From the NCBI RefSeq assembly GCF_017301735.1, contig NZ_CP071090.1, forward strand, positions 7,492,001-7,556,000: DNA of 64,000 bases. The letters are read 5' to 3'. This stretch comes from Pyxidicoccus parkwaysis. GTDB taxonomy: Bacteria; Myxococcota; Myxococcia; Myxococcales; Myxococcaceae. The translations under genes were made by a program, and so were the position numbers. The notes under the pieces were generated by a model that did no database searches, had not been told where the DNA came from, and worked only from the letters and a program-made list of their open reading frames with translations. Positions 53,948-62,380 of the stretch are shown here, piece after piece; within the stretch, counting starts at the first letter, position 1; every line of letters starts with the position of its first letter.

Positions 53948-54344
53948 CGGCAATCACATCGGCGGGATGACTTGCCGCCATGGGCAGGTGCGCGGACATG
54001 CAAGTCCAATCCCGAGGAGTCCCCGTTCCGGCCTGCTGAAGGGCTTCGCGCACATGGACCTGTCCTATGCGCGTCCTCAAGGAGTTCGCGCCCGACCTGC
54101 TTCCGCGCATGGAGCGCAGCTGGATTGAACTCCATGGCGAGCCGGTCCGTGTCACGACGCATTGGAGCCCCGCGGTACCCGCGTGCGGCTGAGCTGGCCC
54201 CAGCAACTCCTTGAAGCAGAGGTTTTCTGTGTCAGGGACAGGGCAGTGCGAACCGGGAGGCTCCGCCCGTCAGCCTGTGAGCGGTATGCTCACGAGCCCG
54301 ATGGAGACCTGCGTCACACCTCGGAGCGATGGAGGACTCGTGCC

Positions 54345-55403
54345 GTGAGCCGGTCACAACAACAGACGCTTCTCGAATTGATGGGTGGGCTGGTCGAATC
54401 ACAGAGCCTTGCACAGTTCCAGGAGTACACGGAGTCGCTGCTGGCACAGCTGTTCCAGGCGGACCACGTGGCGTTCTGCTGGATGCATCCGGAGGTGCCC
54501 ACGGGGTTCGACTGGAGAGCAAGCACCACGGGACATTTTCTCCGGACCTATTTCCGTTGGTTCCAGAACGACTTCGTCTTTCAGTGGCTCTCGCGGCATC
54601 CGAACACCGCTGCGAGCGACATGGAGATGCTTCGGGGTGGAAGGCTCGAAGAGACGGAGACGTATCGGCGCAGCAGGGAGTCGCACCTGCGCTTGCGGCA
54701 TGTCCTCGCGGTCTTGCTGTCCTCCGAGCACCGGAGAGGTAGTGGTGCGGTTGCGTTGTACACCGAGGGAGCCAAACCGTTCTCCGCGAAGCGTCGGCTC
54801 TTGTTGCAAGAGCTCTCCCCCGCTTTGTCGGGGGCGTTCCAGAACTTCGCGAGATTCGGTGCGCTGTCCGAGCACAACCAACTCCTGGAGGAGCTGCTCC
54901 GCCAGGAGGGAACCCTCGCCATCGTGCTGGATGCCCAGGGACGAGACTTCTTTCGGACGGATGCCATCACGTCGTTGCTGGAGAGATGGTTCCCCTCTCG
55001 CTCGGACCGGGACGACTGGGGCATCCCCAAGGCCTGGAGAGAGCGGATCGACGCATTCATGAAGGGAGGTGTCCTGAGCACTTCCATCCCTCGAGTGTGG
55101 CGGGAGCAGAGGGGGATGAGCGTCTTGGAGGCGTGCCTCACCCGGCTTCCTCGAATCAATGGCCGAGAGCAATGGGAGCTGCGACTGAAGGAGGTCCACG
55201 CGGTCCCCGAAATGTGGCGGCAGAGACTGTCGGGCAGACAGTTCGAAGCGGCAGCCCTCGTTGTCCAGGGGCTGTCGGACAAGGAGGTCGCCAACCAGCT
55301 CGGCATCACCGAAGACACGGCGAAGGACCACGTCCATCAGGCCTACAGGAAGTTGGGCGTGTCCAGCCGGGCTGGGCTCATTGCCCTGGCCTTGCGCCCC
55401 TGA
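54345..55403 (+). CDS. LuxR-type transcriptional regulator
   Basis: A GTG at 54345 with GGAGG ten bases upstream gives 352 residues; upstream frames look non-coding. The N-terminal part is GAF/PAS-like (SLAQFQEYTESLLAQLFQAD, LLLQELSPALSGAFQNFARF, TLAIVLDAQGRDFFR). The C-terminal HTH is of LuxR/GerE type (LSGRQFEAAALVVQGLSDKE, VANQLGITEDTAKDHVHQAY). No receiver Asp is present, so it is a single-component regulator with an unknown signal. A second LuxR-type gene of like build lies at 61570. Confidence 0.88.
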   Translation: MSRSQQQTLLELMGGLVESQSLAQFQEYTESLLAQLFQADHVAFCWMHPEVPTGFDWRASTTGHFLRTYFRWFQNDFVFQWLSRHPNTAASDMEMLRGGRLEETETYRRSRESHLRLRHVLAVLLSSEHRRGSGAVALYTEGAKPFSAKRRLLLQELSPALSGAFQNFARFGALSEHNQLLEELLRQEGTLAIVLDAQGRDFFRTDAITSLLERWFPSRSDRDDWGIPKAWRERIDAFMKGGVLSTSIPRVWREQRGMSVLEACLTRLPRINGREQWELRLKEVHAVPEMWRQRLSGRQFEAAALVVQGLSDKEVANQLGITEDTAKDHVHQAYRKLGVSSRAGLIALALRP

Positions 55404-55477
55404 TGCATTCCGGCGCCGGAGCCGTCATGAGTCAGCTCGCGCTGATTCCCCGGGGCAATCCCCCCCGAAAGAGGAAT

Positions 55478-55500
55478 GGGCCCTCGATGAGGCCCTTTCT
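55478..55500 (+). terminator. Weak hairpin after the LuxR gene
   Basis: GGGCC pairs with GGCCC around an eight-base loop, followed by TTTCT, about 75 bases past the stop at 55403. The stem is short, so the call is tentative. Confidence 0.35.
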
Positions 55501-55813
55501 AGCTTCTGTGGAGCTGGAAGGGGCGCATGTCATTGGGAGAGCGGGTTCTTGTCACCTCGGGGCCGATAGGACACGAGGCGCGTCCTGCTGTCCCTGCTCA
55601 ACAGCGGGGCGACGAAGCCGTACACCGCGCCGCGGGGTCGGACATTGGGGACCTGGTGCTCCGCGTCGGGGAGTACGTGGGAGGCGAACCGGACACGTTG
55701 CTCTTCGAGTCGAGGTGAGCGTCCTTGGACGCGCGGGAAGGCGCCCGCTCCTTCGGCTGCTCGGTGGGCGTGGAACCCGGCCCTGCGATGTACCAATGCC
55801 TACCCTTGGGGGC

Positions 55814-56737
55814 ATGAGGAGTGCGGACACGGAGAATGCCAGCATCCTGCTGGTGGATGACATCCCGGCCAATCTGGTGGCGCTGGAGGCCATCCTGGTG
55901 CCGCTGGGCCAGCGCCTGGTGCTGGCGCGCTCGGGGAGGGAGGCCCTGGCGGCGCTGCTGCAGCAGGACTTCGCCTGCATCCTGCTCGACGTGCAGATGC
56001 CGGGGATGGATGGCTTCGAGACGGCCCGGCTCATCAAGGGGCGGGAGCGCACGCGCCACGTGCCTATCCTCTTCATCACCGCCTTCAGCAGCGATGACTC
56101 GCTGGTGCAGCGGGGCTACGCGCAAGGGGCGGTCGACTACATCGTGAAGCCCTTCAACCCGGACATGCTGCGCACCAAGGTGGCGGTGTTCGTGGACCTC
56201 TACCTCCAGGCGCAGCACCTGAACCGGCATTCCGGGCTCTTGCGCGACCGGGAGCGCGAGGTCATGGAGCGCGAGGCCGAGGAGCGGCTCAGGGCCGCGG
56301 CGCTGGACGAGCTGCAACTGGCTCCCGAGCCGCTGGTGCTCACCGATGCGCTCATGGCCGTCGCTCCGGTGCCGATGGTCATCCTCTCTCCAGACCTGCG
56401 CGTGCTGCGCGTCAACGATGCCTGGGCCCGTTTGTGGGAGACCAGCGCCTCCATCCTCGTGGGACGCCGGGTGAGCGAGGTGGCGCCAGCCCTGGCCCAG
56501 GACCTCGAGGCTCCCGTCTCCCAGGTCCTCTCGTCGGGGCGGCCCCTGACCGACCTGCACCTGATGCCCACGCAGCGCGATGTGTCCCCTCGCCATGCCC
56601 GTCTGTTGGCGAGTTATTTCCCGCTCTCGTTGCGCGCGGGTGCTCCGTCCGCAGTCGGCGTGCTCCTTCAAACGGAGTTCGACGAGCTCACGCAGCCCTC
56701 ACACCCCGAGGCCCAACGCTCGCGCAGCGTGCACTGA
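55814..56737 (+). CDS. Response regulator with receiver and PAS domain
   Basis: The ATG at 55814 (GGGGG upstream) gives 307 residues. The receiver (about 10-130) has the acidic pair (VDD), the phospho-acceptor Asp59 in ILLDVQMPGMDG and Lys112 in VKPFNPD. A coiled-coil linker (REREVMEREAEERLRAA) leads to a PAS-like domain (VPMVILSPDLRVLRVNDAW, through GRRVSEVAP). No output kinase, cyclase or DNA-binding domain follows, and no histidine kinase is adjacent. It may relay phosphate or act by protein contact. Upstream, a piece at 55527-55718 (ending GEPDTLLFESR) could be a small relic. Confidence 0.87.
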   Translation: MRSADTENASILLVDDIPANLVALEAILVPLGQRLVLARSGREALAALLQQDFACILLDVQMPGMDGFETARLIKGRERTRHVPILFITAFSSDDSLVQRGYAQGAVDYIVKPFNPDMLRTKVAVFVDLYLQAQHLNRHSGLLRDREREVMEREAEERLRAAALDELQLAPEPLVLTDALMAVAPVPMVILSPDLRVLRVNDAWARLWETSASILVGRRVSEVAPALAQDLEAPVSQVLSSGRPLTDLHLMPTQRDVSPRHARLLASYFPLSLRAGAPSAVGVLLQTEFDELTQPSHPEAQRSRSVH

Positions 56738-56976
56738 CGTGACCGGTTGGTAGCGCAGGCCTACAGGCCCTGCTCAGTTCGAGACGGCCCCATCCACACT
56801 CAACGCTGATCGCTGGAAACCCAGGGGCCGGTACCCCTGGCCTGCGTCCATGTGCGCAGCGGGTCGTCCAGACAGGCTACTTTTCGAGGCGAGGTGAGCG
56901 CCTCCCCCCGAACGGGGGATATGGGGCTCCTTCCCGGGTCTCTAGGTTGTGTCTTGAAACAACCAAGGAGATGTCG

Positions 56977-57180
56977 ATGGCTACCGTGGGACAGGAGTTC
57001 AAGACGGGGGAGAAGTGCGAGACCAAGGGGCGGTACACGTTCGTCCGGTACGTGGACAATCCGCAGTCACCCGCGCCGACGAGCAATGAGCGGGAGATTC
57101 CTCTCGACAGGGGCGACACGTTCCCTCCCATCCGCTCTCAGAACCGGGCGGCCTGGTGGAGGCTCACCCAGTTGACGTAG
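56977..57180 (+). CDS. YjzC-like small protein
   Basis: The ATG at 56977 has AAGGAG six bases upstream and gives 67 residues beginning MATVGQEFKTGEKCETKGRY. The 'FKTGEK' start and the overall length match the YjzC family of small proteins of unknown function, here with a Pro/Ser patch (QSPAPTSNEREIPL) and DTFPPIRS. It is probably a cytosolic, single-domain protein. Confidence 0.75.
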   Translation: MATVGQEFKTGEKCETKGRYTFVRYVDNPQSPAPTSNEREIPLDRGDTFPPIRSQNRAAWWRLTQLT

Positions 57181-57331
57181 CTGACGAGCACCGGATTTTG
57201 TGGGCGCTGATGCTCGAGTTCGACCGGTGAGCGCGCCAGTCAATGGGTAAGGACACCGCATGGTCTTGATGTTCAAGAAAGACCCAATCATCGCTGCCGC
57301 TGCCCATCGTTTCGAATGAAGGAAGGATTGG

Positions 57332-58459
57332 ATGGCAACGAAAAAGAAGCCGTCACTCAAGAAAACAGAGCAGCCAATGGGGAAGCGCACCTATTTCAAG
57401 CAAGCCGACTTCCCGTTGTTTACGCTGCAAGACGCGCAGCGAGTGGCGGCAGCGCTGGTTGACGATTTTGGCGGCAAGGAAGGCTCCCCGCCCGATGTTG
57501 CAATCTCCATGGGTGTCAGCCCCGCAAGCAGCACGTGGCGCGATCTTGCCGGCGCTGCAATTGCCTATAACCTGACGGAGGGCGGATCAAACGCAAGCGT
57601 CATCAAGCTATTGCCCCTGGGCAAGAAGCTGGTGGCACCAGAGGCAGAAGGCGAGGATATCGCCGCCCGGCGAGAGGCAGTCATGAAGCCGCGCATCGTC
57701 ATGGAGTTTTTTGAAAAGTACCGGAGGGCCAAGTTTCCTGGCGATGTGATTGCCGTCAATGTCCTGAAGTCGCTTGGGATGCCGCCGGACCGAGCATCAA
57801 CTGCTTTGGATATTCTCAAGGCAAATGGGCGGTACGCAGGCATCATCCGTGATACCCCAACTGGCGCGTTCATCAACCTGGACTCGCCAAGCATTCCGGG
57901 GCCGTCAGTAGCGATGGCCTCTGGTAGTTCTGAAGCAGCGGGCATTGAAGCAATCGCACCGGCGGCCGCTCCGGAGGAGACTCAACCGGCGTCTGCATCA
58001 TTCCTGGCGGCAAATCGTCTGCCACCCGCCGACATGCCGAATAGGCGTGTATTTATAACACATGGAAAACAGAAGGCGATTGTCAGTCAAATAAAGGAAC
58101 TCTTGAGCTTTGGCAGTTTCGAGCCCATTGTTTCTGTCGAGCGTGAATCCACGGCGATCCCGGTTCCTGAGAAGGTCTTTGAGGACATGAGGGGATGTGT
58201 TGCCGGTGTGATCCATGTGGGTGCGGAAGGGAAGTATTTGGATCGAGATGGCGGAGAGCACACCAAGATCAACGACAATGTGCTGATTGAAATTGGTGCC
58301 GCAATGGCTCTGTATGGAAAAAAGGTAATTCTACTCGTCGAAAGAGGGGTGAGTTTGCCTTCGAATTTGCAGGGACTGTATCGTTGCGAGTTCGAGGGTG
58401 ACAGGTTGGACTATGAGTCGACCATGAAACTGCTCAAGACTTTCAACCAGTTTCGCTGA
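57332..58459 (+). CDS. TIR-like nucleotide-binding protein (CAP12/Pycsar-type TIR domain)
   Basis: The ATG at 57332 with GGAAGG upstream gives 375 residues. The C-terminal domain (about 225-375) starts NRRVFITHGKQKAIVSQIKE and has the family phrases GCVAGVIHVGAEG, KINDNVLIEIGAAMALYGKK and VILLVERGVSLPSNLQGLYR. This is the pattern of the predicted nucleotide-binding TIR-like domain (PF10137) of CBASS and Pycsar effectors. The N-terminal half (about 15-190) looks like two winged-helix units (NVLKSLGMPPDRASTALDIL, LKANGRYAGIIRDTPTGAF). Base use is clearly AT-richer than the neighbours, especially in 58030-58440, which marks recent transfer. No cyclase gene is adjacent, so it may act alone. Confidence 0.82.
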   Translation: MATKKKPSLKKTEQPMGKRTYFKQADFPLFTLQDAQRVAAALVDDFGGKEGSPPDVAISMGVSPASSTWRDLAGAAIAYNLTEGGSNASVIKLLPLGKKLVAPEAEGEDIAARREAVMKPRIVMEFFEKYRRAKFPGDVIAVNVLKSLGMPPDRASTALDILKANGRYAGIIRDTPTGAFINLDSPSIPGPSVAMASGSSEAAGIEAIAPAAAPEETQPASASFLAANRLPPADMPNRRVFITHGKQKAIVSQIKELLSFGSFEPIVSVERESTAIPVPEKVFEDMRGCVAGVIHVGAEGKYLDRDGGEHTKINDNVLIEIGAAMALYGKKVILLVERGVSLPSNLQGLYRCEFEGDRLDYESTMKLLKTFNQFR

Positions 58460-58464
58460 GTGGC

Positions 58465-58487
58465 GCACCCCGCTTTGCGTGGGGTGC
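58465..58487 (+). terminator. Hairpin after the TIR-like gene
   Basis: GCACCCC pairs with GGGGTGC around a nine-base loop, starting six bases after the stop codon. There is no T run. Confidence 0.55.
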
Positions 58488-58522
58488 CCGCATAGATGCC
58501 GGGCCCGACGAATGTGTTGTAG

Positions 58523-58590
58523 GTGGCTGCGGGTTTCTCCCACGCGCTGGCGTTGAAGTCGGATGGAGCGGTATGGAGATGCGCGCACAT
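58523..58590 (+). pseudogene. Single RCC1-type repeat remnant
   Basis: A short frame reads VAAGFSHALALKSDGAVWRC, which matches the core of an RCC1 repeat (VAAGxxHxLALxxDGxVW). No further repeat or start codon is found, so it is a relic of a larger RCC1-repeat gene. The rest of 58490-58821 shows nothing else that I can support. Confidence 0.45.
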
Positions 58591-58821
58591 CCCCGGCCGC
58601 CCCGCCCACCAGCAGTTGCAGCTCACAGGCGTAGGCCAACGAGCTGCCACCGCCATGGTCGCCCACGGCGCTCGCCTGCGACCACTCAGTGGACTCGCGG
58701 GCCCAGTCGCGCTGCTACTCGGAGATGACCGCCATCCAGGTGATGGGCGTCACGCCCGCCATCTGCATGCGCCTCACTGCCATGCCACGGTACGGACCCG
58801 CGCGGGATGAGGCGGACCGCC

Positions 58822-59415
58822 TCACATCCTCGCGAGAATCTCCGACTTCTTCCGCGTGTACTCATCCTGCGTGATGATCTGCTCGTCGAGCAGTGTCTGG
58901 AGGTCCCGCAGCGCCTTCACCGGGTCCAGGCGATGCCCGATACCCGCGACGAGGTCCTGGAGACTTCGCGGCCGTTGCTGCGAGACGGGCCCGAGGACGA
59001 CGAACCGTTGAGGGTCGACCGGGTCCACGTTCACCTTGAGGCGCACGCCAGGCTCCAGGAAGAAGACATTCCAGTCATGCGCCCGGTTGTGGCACCGCAC
59101 CTGATACGCGGGACGGCCCGGCACCCGCACCTCCAGCAGGAAGTCATAGACGGTGCGCTTGTTGATGCGCATCGCCGTGCGATTCATCTGGAGGACGGTG
59201 GCCTCGGCGGGCGTCCCGTGCTCACGGAGGTGCCGTGCCTGCATGTGCGAACGGACGAACACCGCCACCGCGCCGACACCGAAGAACAGACCGACCATCA
59301 GGGGGAGGTACGAAAGGAGGAGGGTCTTCACGAATCCCCAGGATGCACGCGCCTCGGCCTCGGGCGAGAGGTTGACGGACCTCGTGGGCAGAAGCCCACG
59401 CCGCTCCTCCACCAT
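58822..59415 (-). CDS. Membrane protein with DUF3592-like and SHOCT domains
   Basis: The 197-residue product has a hydrophobic helix (LLLSYLPLMVGLFFGVGAVA) after a short cytosolic start, then a small beta domain (TPAEATVLQMNRTAMRINKR, YDFLLEVRVPGRPAYQVRCH) of DUF3592 type. The last 30 residues (LQTLLDEQIITQDEYTRKK...ILARM) are a SHOCT domain, a short oligomerisation or binding helix pair. It is probably an inner-membrane protein; the role is unknown. Confidence 0.82.
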   Translation of the reverse strand: MVEERRGLLPTRSVNLSPEAEARASWGFVKTLLLSYLPLMVGLFFGVGAVAVFVRSHMQARHLREHGTPAEATVLQMNRTAMRINKRTVYDFLLEVRVPGRPAYQVRCHNRAHDWNVFFLEPGVRLKVNVDPVDPQRFVVLGPVSQQRPRSLQDLVAGIGHRLDPVKALRDLQTLLDEQIITQDEYTRKKSEILARM

Positions 59416-59539
59416 AAGGCGGACGAAGCTCCCGACCTATGGCTTCGCGCGCACGCCGTGGCCCGGGGACCACGAAGCAGGGGGACTGGAGGTAACGAAT
59501 CGTCGCCTCCATCCCCGTGATGCGACCGGAGCCCTCGGG

Positions 59540-61045
59540 TCAGTCGTGGACCGCCCAGGTCTGGAGCGTTCCCCCGCTCGCGCTGATGTCGGTGAGGCAG
59601 AGGGTCCACGTGCCCGCCGCGGCTCCCGCCGGCATGGGAATCGGGCGGTTGGTGAACTGGAAGAACGGGGCCGCATCGGTGTTCAACAAGCCGAAGGGGA
59701 ACGCCGCGACGGTGGTGCCGTTGTGCATCAGCGTCCCGCTCAACGCCCGCCCGCTCGTGTGATAGCCCGCGATGTCGAGCCGGGCGCGTGAGGCCGCTCC
59801 CGTCGCGGACGTCATATTCAGGCTGGTGCAGACGGTGCCATTGTTGGGAGCCGTCTGCAGGTTGGGCGCGCCAGACGCCCCCCAGCGCTCCGCCGGGCAG
59901 CCATCGCCAGGATACGGAGCGAGCTTGTCTTCACGGGCGTTCGGACACACGTCGAGGCCATTGCGAATCCCGTCCGAGTCGGAGTCCGGACACCCATCCG
60001 CGCGACTCGGCAGGAGGCCGTCCTCCGCGAGGAACGGGCAGGCGTCACTGGCATCGAGGATGCCATCGTTGTCCCTGTCCGTCGCACAGGAGGCCCCCGT
60101 GCAGCCGTCGCGGAAGTCTGGAATCCCGTCGCCATCACTGTCGGCCATGGAGACGCTGACGGCGATGGGAGCTGCATCCTTGGCTTGATGGAAGCGTCCT
60201 CCCGTCGCCTGCGCCAGCGCGGAGAAGAACTGGAAGTCGGAAGACTCCGCCAGGTTTCCGAGCCCTCGCGGAGTCACCTCGACGGCATCGCGAGCTTCTC
60301 CAGAAGCGGCCTCGATGGGCTCCGCGACCGTGCGGCGAAGAGAGGTCGAGCCGCCGACCTCCCACAGCACGGAATCCGCGACGATGCCGCGCGAGGCGTA
60401 CTCGTTCATGACGCGACTGCGCCACGTGGCTTCGGGCTCTCCATCCACGACGCAACGAGCCTCTCCCGGATTGAGGGTGACGGAGTGAGACGCGTTCTCC
60501 CCGCCATCGGTCGTCGTCTTGACCATGCGGAACTCCCCGGCGGGAGGCGGTCCCGCCGGAAACTCACGCGCGGCGCGGCACATCGCTTGCGCCATGGGCG
60601 TATCCTCCGACGGACACGCGACCTTGCTCCGACCGCCATTGTCATACCAGCCCAGGTTGAACATCAAATAGGCCATCGCGTCCTCGACGGTCTTGAAGCC
60701 TCCTTCGGGCCATACGGCCTTCATGGTGGAGCCCCTGAACTCACGCACCTGGACGAGCCGTGTCCCAGCAGTGCCGGGCCCCTGCGGACAATTCAGCGCG
60801 AACTCCGCACGGGGTTGAGGGACCTCATATGGCTTCGTGATGTCGAAGTCCTTGCCCATGTCATAGTACTCGAGAATCGTTATCACGGAGTTCTGGGCCA
60901 CCGCGCACCGCGTCTGACCATCCGCGCGAGTCGCCTGCATCGAGCCGGTCCGGTCGACATTGATGATCAACTTGCAGTCGGCCTCGGCGCGAATCGCGCC
61001 CAACAACACTGCGCACCCCGTGAGCAGGATGAACGTTCGATTCAT
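59540..61045 (-). CDS. Secreted vWA - thrombospondin type 3 - P-domain protein
   Basis: The product has 501 residues with a signal peptide (ILLTGCAVLLGAIRAEA). A von Willebrand A domain (about 22-290) starts LIINVDRTGSMQ; the metal site has DRTGS in place of DxSxS. Three thrombospondin type 3 calcium repeats follow (DSDGDGIPDFRDGC, DRDNDGILDASDACP, DSDSDGIRNGLDVCP). The end (about 395-501) is a P/Homo-B-like beta sandwich (TWTLCLTDISASGGTLQTWA), usually found in proprotein-convertase-type proteases, here without a protease. It is an extracellular, calcium-dependent binding protein, perhaps for adhesion. Confidence 0.85.
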   Translation of the reverse strand: MNRTFILLTGCAVLLGAIRAEADCKLIINVDRTGSMQATRADGQTRCAVAQNSVITILEYYDMGKDFDITKPYEVPQPRAEFALNCPQGPGTAGTRLVQVREFRGSTMKAVWPEGGFKTVEDAMAYLMFNLGWYDNGGRSKVACPSEDTPMAQAMCRAAREFPAGPPPAGEFRMVKTTTDGGENASHSVTLNPGEARCVVDGEPEATWRSRVMNEYASRGIVADSVLWEVGGSTSLRRTVAEPIEAASGEARDAVEVTPRGLGNLAESSDFQFFSALAQATGGRFHQAKDAAPIAVSVSMADSDGDGIPDFRDGCTGASCATDRDNDGILDASDACPFLAEDGLLPSRADGCPDSDSDGIRNGLDVCPNAREDKLAPYPGDGCPAERWGASGAPNLQTAPNNGTVCTSLNMTSATGAASRARLDIAGYHTSGRALSGTLMHNGTTVAAFPFGLLNTDAAPFFQFTNRPIPMPAGAAAGTWTLCLTDISASGGTLQTWAVHD

Positions 61046-61163
61046 TGCTACCTCCTCGTGCTGCGGTTGTGGACAGTCGAAGGGCGCGCCGGAACACCAC
61101 CGCGCACGACGAACCCCGGCCCCCCCGGTCGGGATGGGTCGTGCGCGGTGGCGTTGTCCGTGG

Positions 61164-61479
61164 CTATCGCGGGGCAGACGCTATCGATGCGTAGATGCTG
61201 AGCCACGCGGTGTTGAGTCGGGTATCGGCCGGGATGCTCGCAACCTGGCGCCCTGGGGTGAATCCCACATCTGGAGCCCGTGAAGTCCCGGTTCGAGAAG
61301 AGCCACAGCGCATACGGACTGTTGCAATCTCCGTTGGCCTTCAACCGGATGACAATGTCCTCGAAGAGTTCTTCGCTGCCTGTCGCGGGCTCGGGAGCGA
61401 GAACGTCATCCGAAGGCTGTCCACAGCCCGCCAACAGCGCGAGGAGGCATCCCCACAGCAAAGGACATAAAGGCTTCAT
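61164..61479 (-). pseudogene. Small lipoprotein with a probable frameshift
   Basis: The ATG at 61479 starts a lipoprotein signal (LLWGCLLALLAGC) and an acidic linker, then YALWLFSNRDFTGSR, similar to SSLWLFDQTNLAGRQ of the lipoprotein at 31256. After about 61273 the frame becomes Arg/His/Pro-rich and runs to a stop at 61048; another frame (PDVGFTPGRQVASIPADTRL, ending ASIASAPR at 61164) is more protein-like. A one-base shift is therefore likely. The gene lies just upstream of the vWA protein gene on the same strand and may be co-transcribed. Confidence 0.6.
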
Positions 61480-61569
61480 GGTGCGGTTCCTGCTTCAAGT
61501 GGATGCTGCCCTCAAATCCTGGCTAAATAATGGATAGCCTGAAATTCGCTAAAACTAGGGAGGCAACCA

Positions 61570-62346
61570 ATGAGCGGAGGTACGCTTCGAGGTTCACAGG
61601 TCCGAGCGCTGGTCCACTTGGTCAACGAGGCCCATGAGCTGAAGACGGGGCGGGCGGCGCGGCCCCGGCATCTGCTCACGGGGGTGTGCCGCATCCTGGG
61701 CGCGGATGCGGGAGCCTGTGTCATGGAGCGGGATTTCAGGCCAGGAGGCCAGGGTGGCTTCACGGCCGTCGTCCTGGAGGGCTGGGGAGGCAGCGCGGAG
61801 CCCGCGCTCGAGGCGCTCCAACGGCTGGGAAGCGCATGCAACCCGGCCATCCGCTCGTTGATGGCGCAGGGGCACGGGGCCGGAGACCTCGTCACCGCGA
61901 GGCGCAGGGAGCTCGTCGCGGATTCGCAGTGGTACGGCGCGCCCTACGTCGAGAACTACCTCTGTCCGACCGGGCTCGACGACTCGGTGTATTCGAGTCG
62001 GTGGTCGGAGCGACCGGGCGTGGTGCAGGGCATCGGGCTCTATCGAGAGCGGAGCGGACGTCCCTTCGATGAAGCGGACCGGGAGTTGCTGCACGTGTTT
62101 CATGCGGAGTGCGGGGCGATGCTCGGCACGGAGGCTTCGCATGACATCAAGCTCACGCAACGCGAACGTCAGACACTGGAGCTGCTCCTGCAGGGGCTCG
62201 GTGACAAGCAGATTGCCGCGCGGTTGGGCATCAGCCGGTTCACGGTGAATCAGTACACCAAGTCCATCTACCGGCACTTCGGCGTGCAGTCGCGCGCGGC
62301 GCTCATCGCAAAGGTGCTGGGGGACGGCGACAAGCGGATGTCTTGA
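61570..62346 (+). CDS. LuxR-type transcriptional regulator
   Basis: The 258-residue protein has a GAF-like sensor part (HLLTGVCRILGADAGACVME, then DRELLHVFHAECGAML) and a C-terminal LuxR/GerE HTH (LTQRERQTLELLLQGLGDKQ, AARLGISRFTVNQYTKSIYR). There is no receiver domain. It is divergent from the small lipoprotein gene at 61479, separated by 90 AT-rich bases, and may control that gene and the vWA protein gene downstream of it. Confidence 0.88.
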   Translation: MSGGTLRGSQVRALVHLVNEAHELKTGRAARPRHLLTGVCRILGADAGACVMERDFRPGGQGGFTAVVLEGWGGSAEPALEALQRLGSACNPAIRSLMAQGHGAGDLVTARRRELVADSQWYGAPYVENYLCPTGLDDSVYSSRWSERPGVVQGIGLYRERSGRPFDEADRELLHVFHAECGAMLGTEASHDIKLTQRERQTLELLLQGLGDKQIAARLGISRFTVNQYTKSIYRHFGVQSRAALIAKVLGDGDKRMS

Positions 62347-62380
62347 CATCAAGGTCCGGCGATTCGGAAGCCGTGGGGTT

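Larger units (their letters stand above)
51040..54013 (+). repeat. Segmental duplication, longer copy B
   Basis: This is the fuller counterpart of the block at 40812-42342, in the same orientation. It retains the middle of the BTAD-ATPase gene, which copy A lost, and an extra stretch of about 54 bases between the methyltransferase and BTAD genes. Similarity ends near 54013 on the right. Confidence 0.88.

Noticed and set aside
49794..54013. A transposon or insertion sequence as the cause of the duplication
   Set aside because: No transposase, terminal inverted repeats or target-site duplications were seen at either block's edges; simple duplication plus deletion explains the pattern.
54986..55813. 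Long N-terminal extension of the receiver-PAS protein
   Set aside because: The frame upstream of 55814 overlaps the LuxR gene and is Arg/Gly/Pro-rich; the receiver fold begins at the ATG at 55814, which has a ribosome site.
17085..56737. Pairing the propeller histidine kinase with the receiver-PAS protein at 55814 as a two-component system
   Set aside because: They lie 35 kb apart in unrelated surroundings, and propeller kinases of this type normally use regulators with a DNA-binding domain, which this one lacks.
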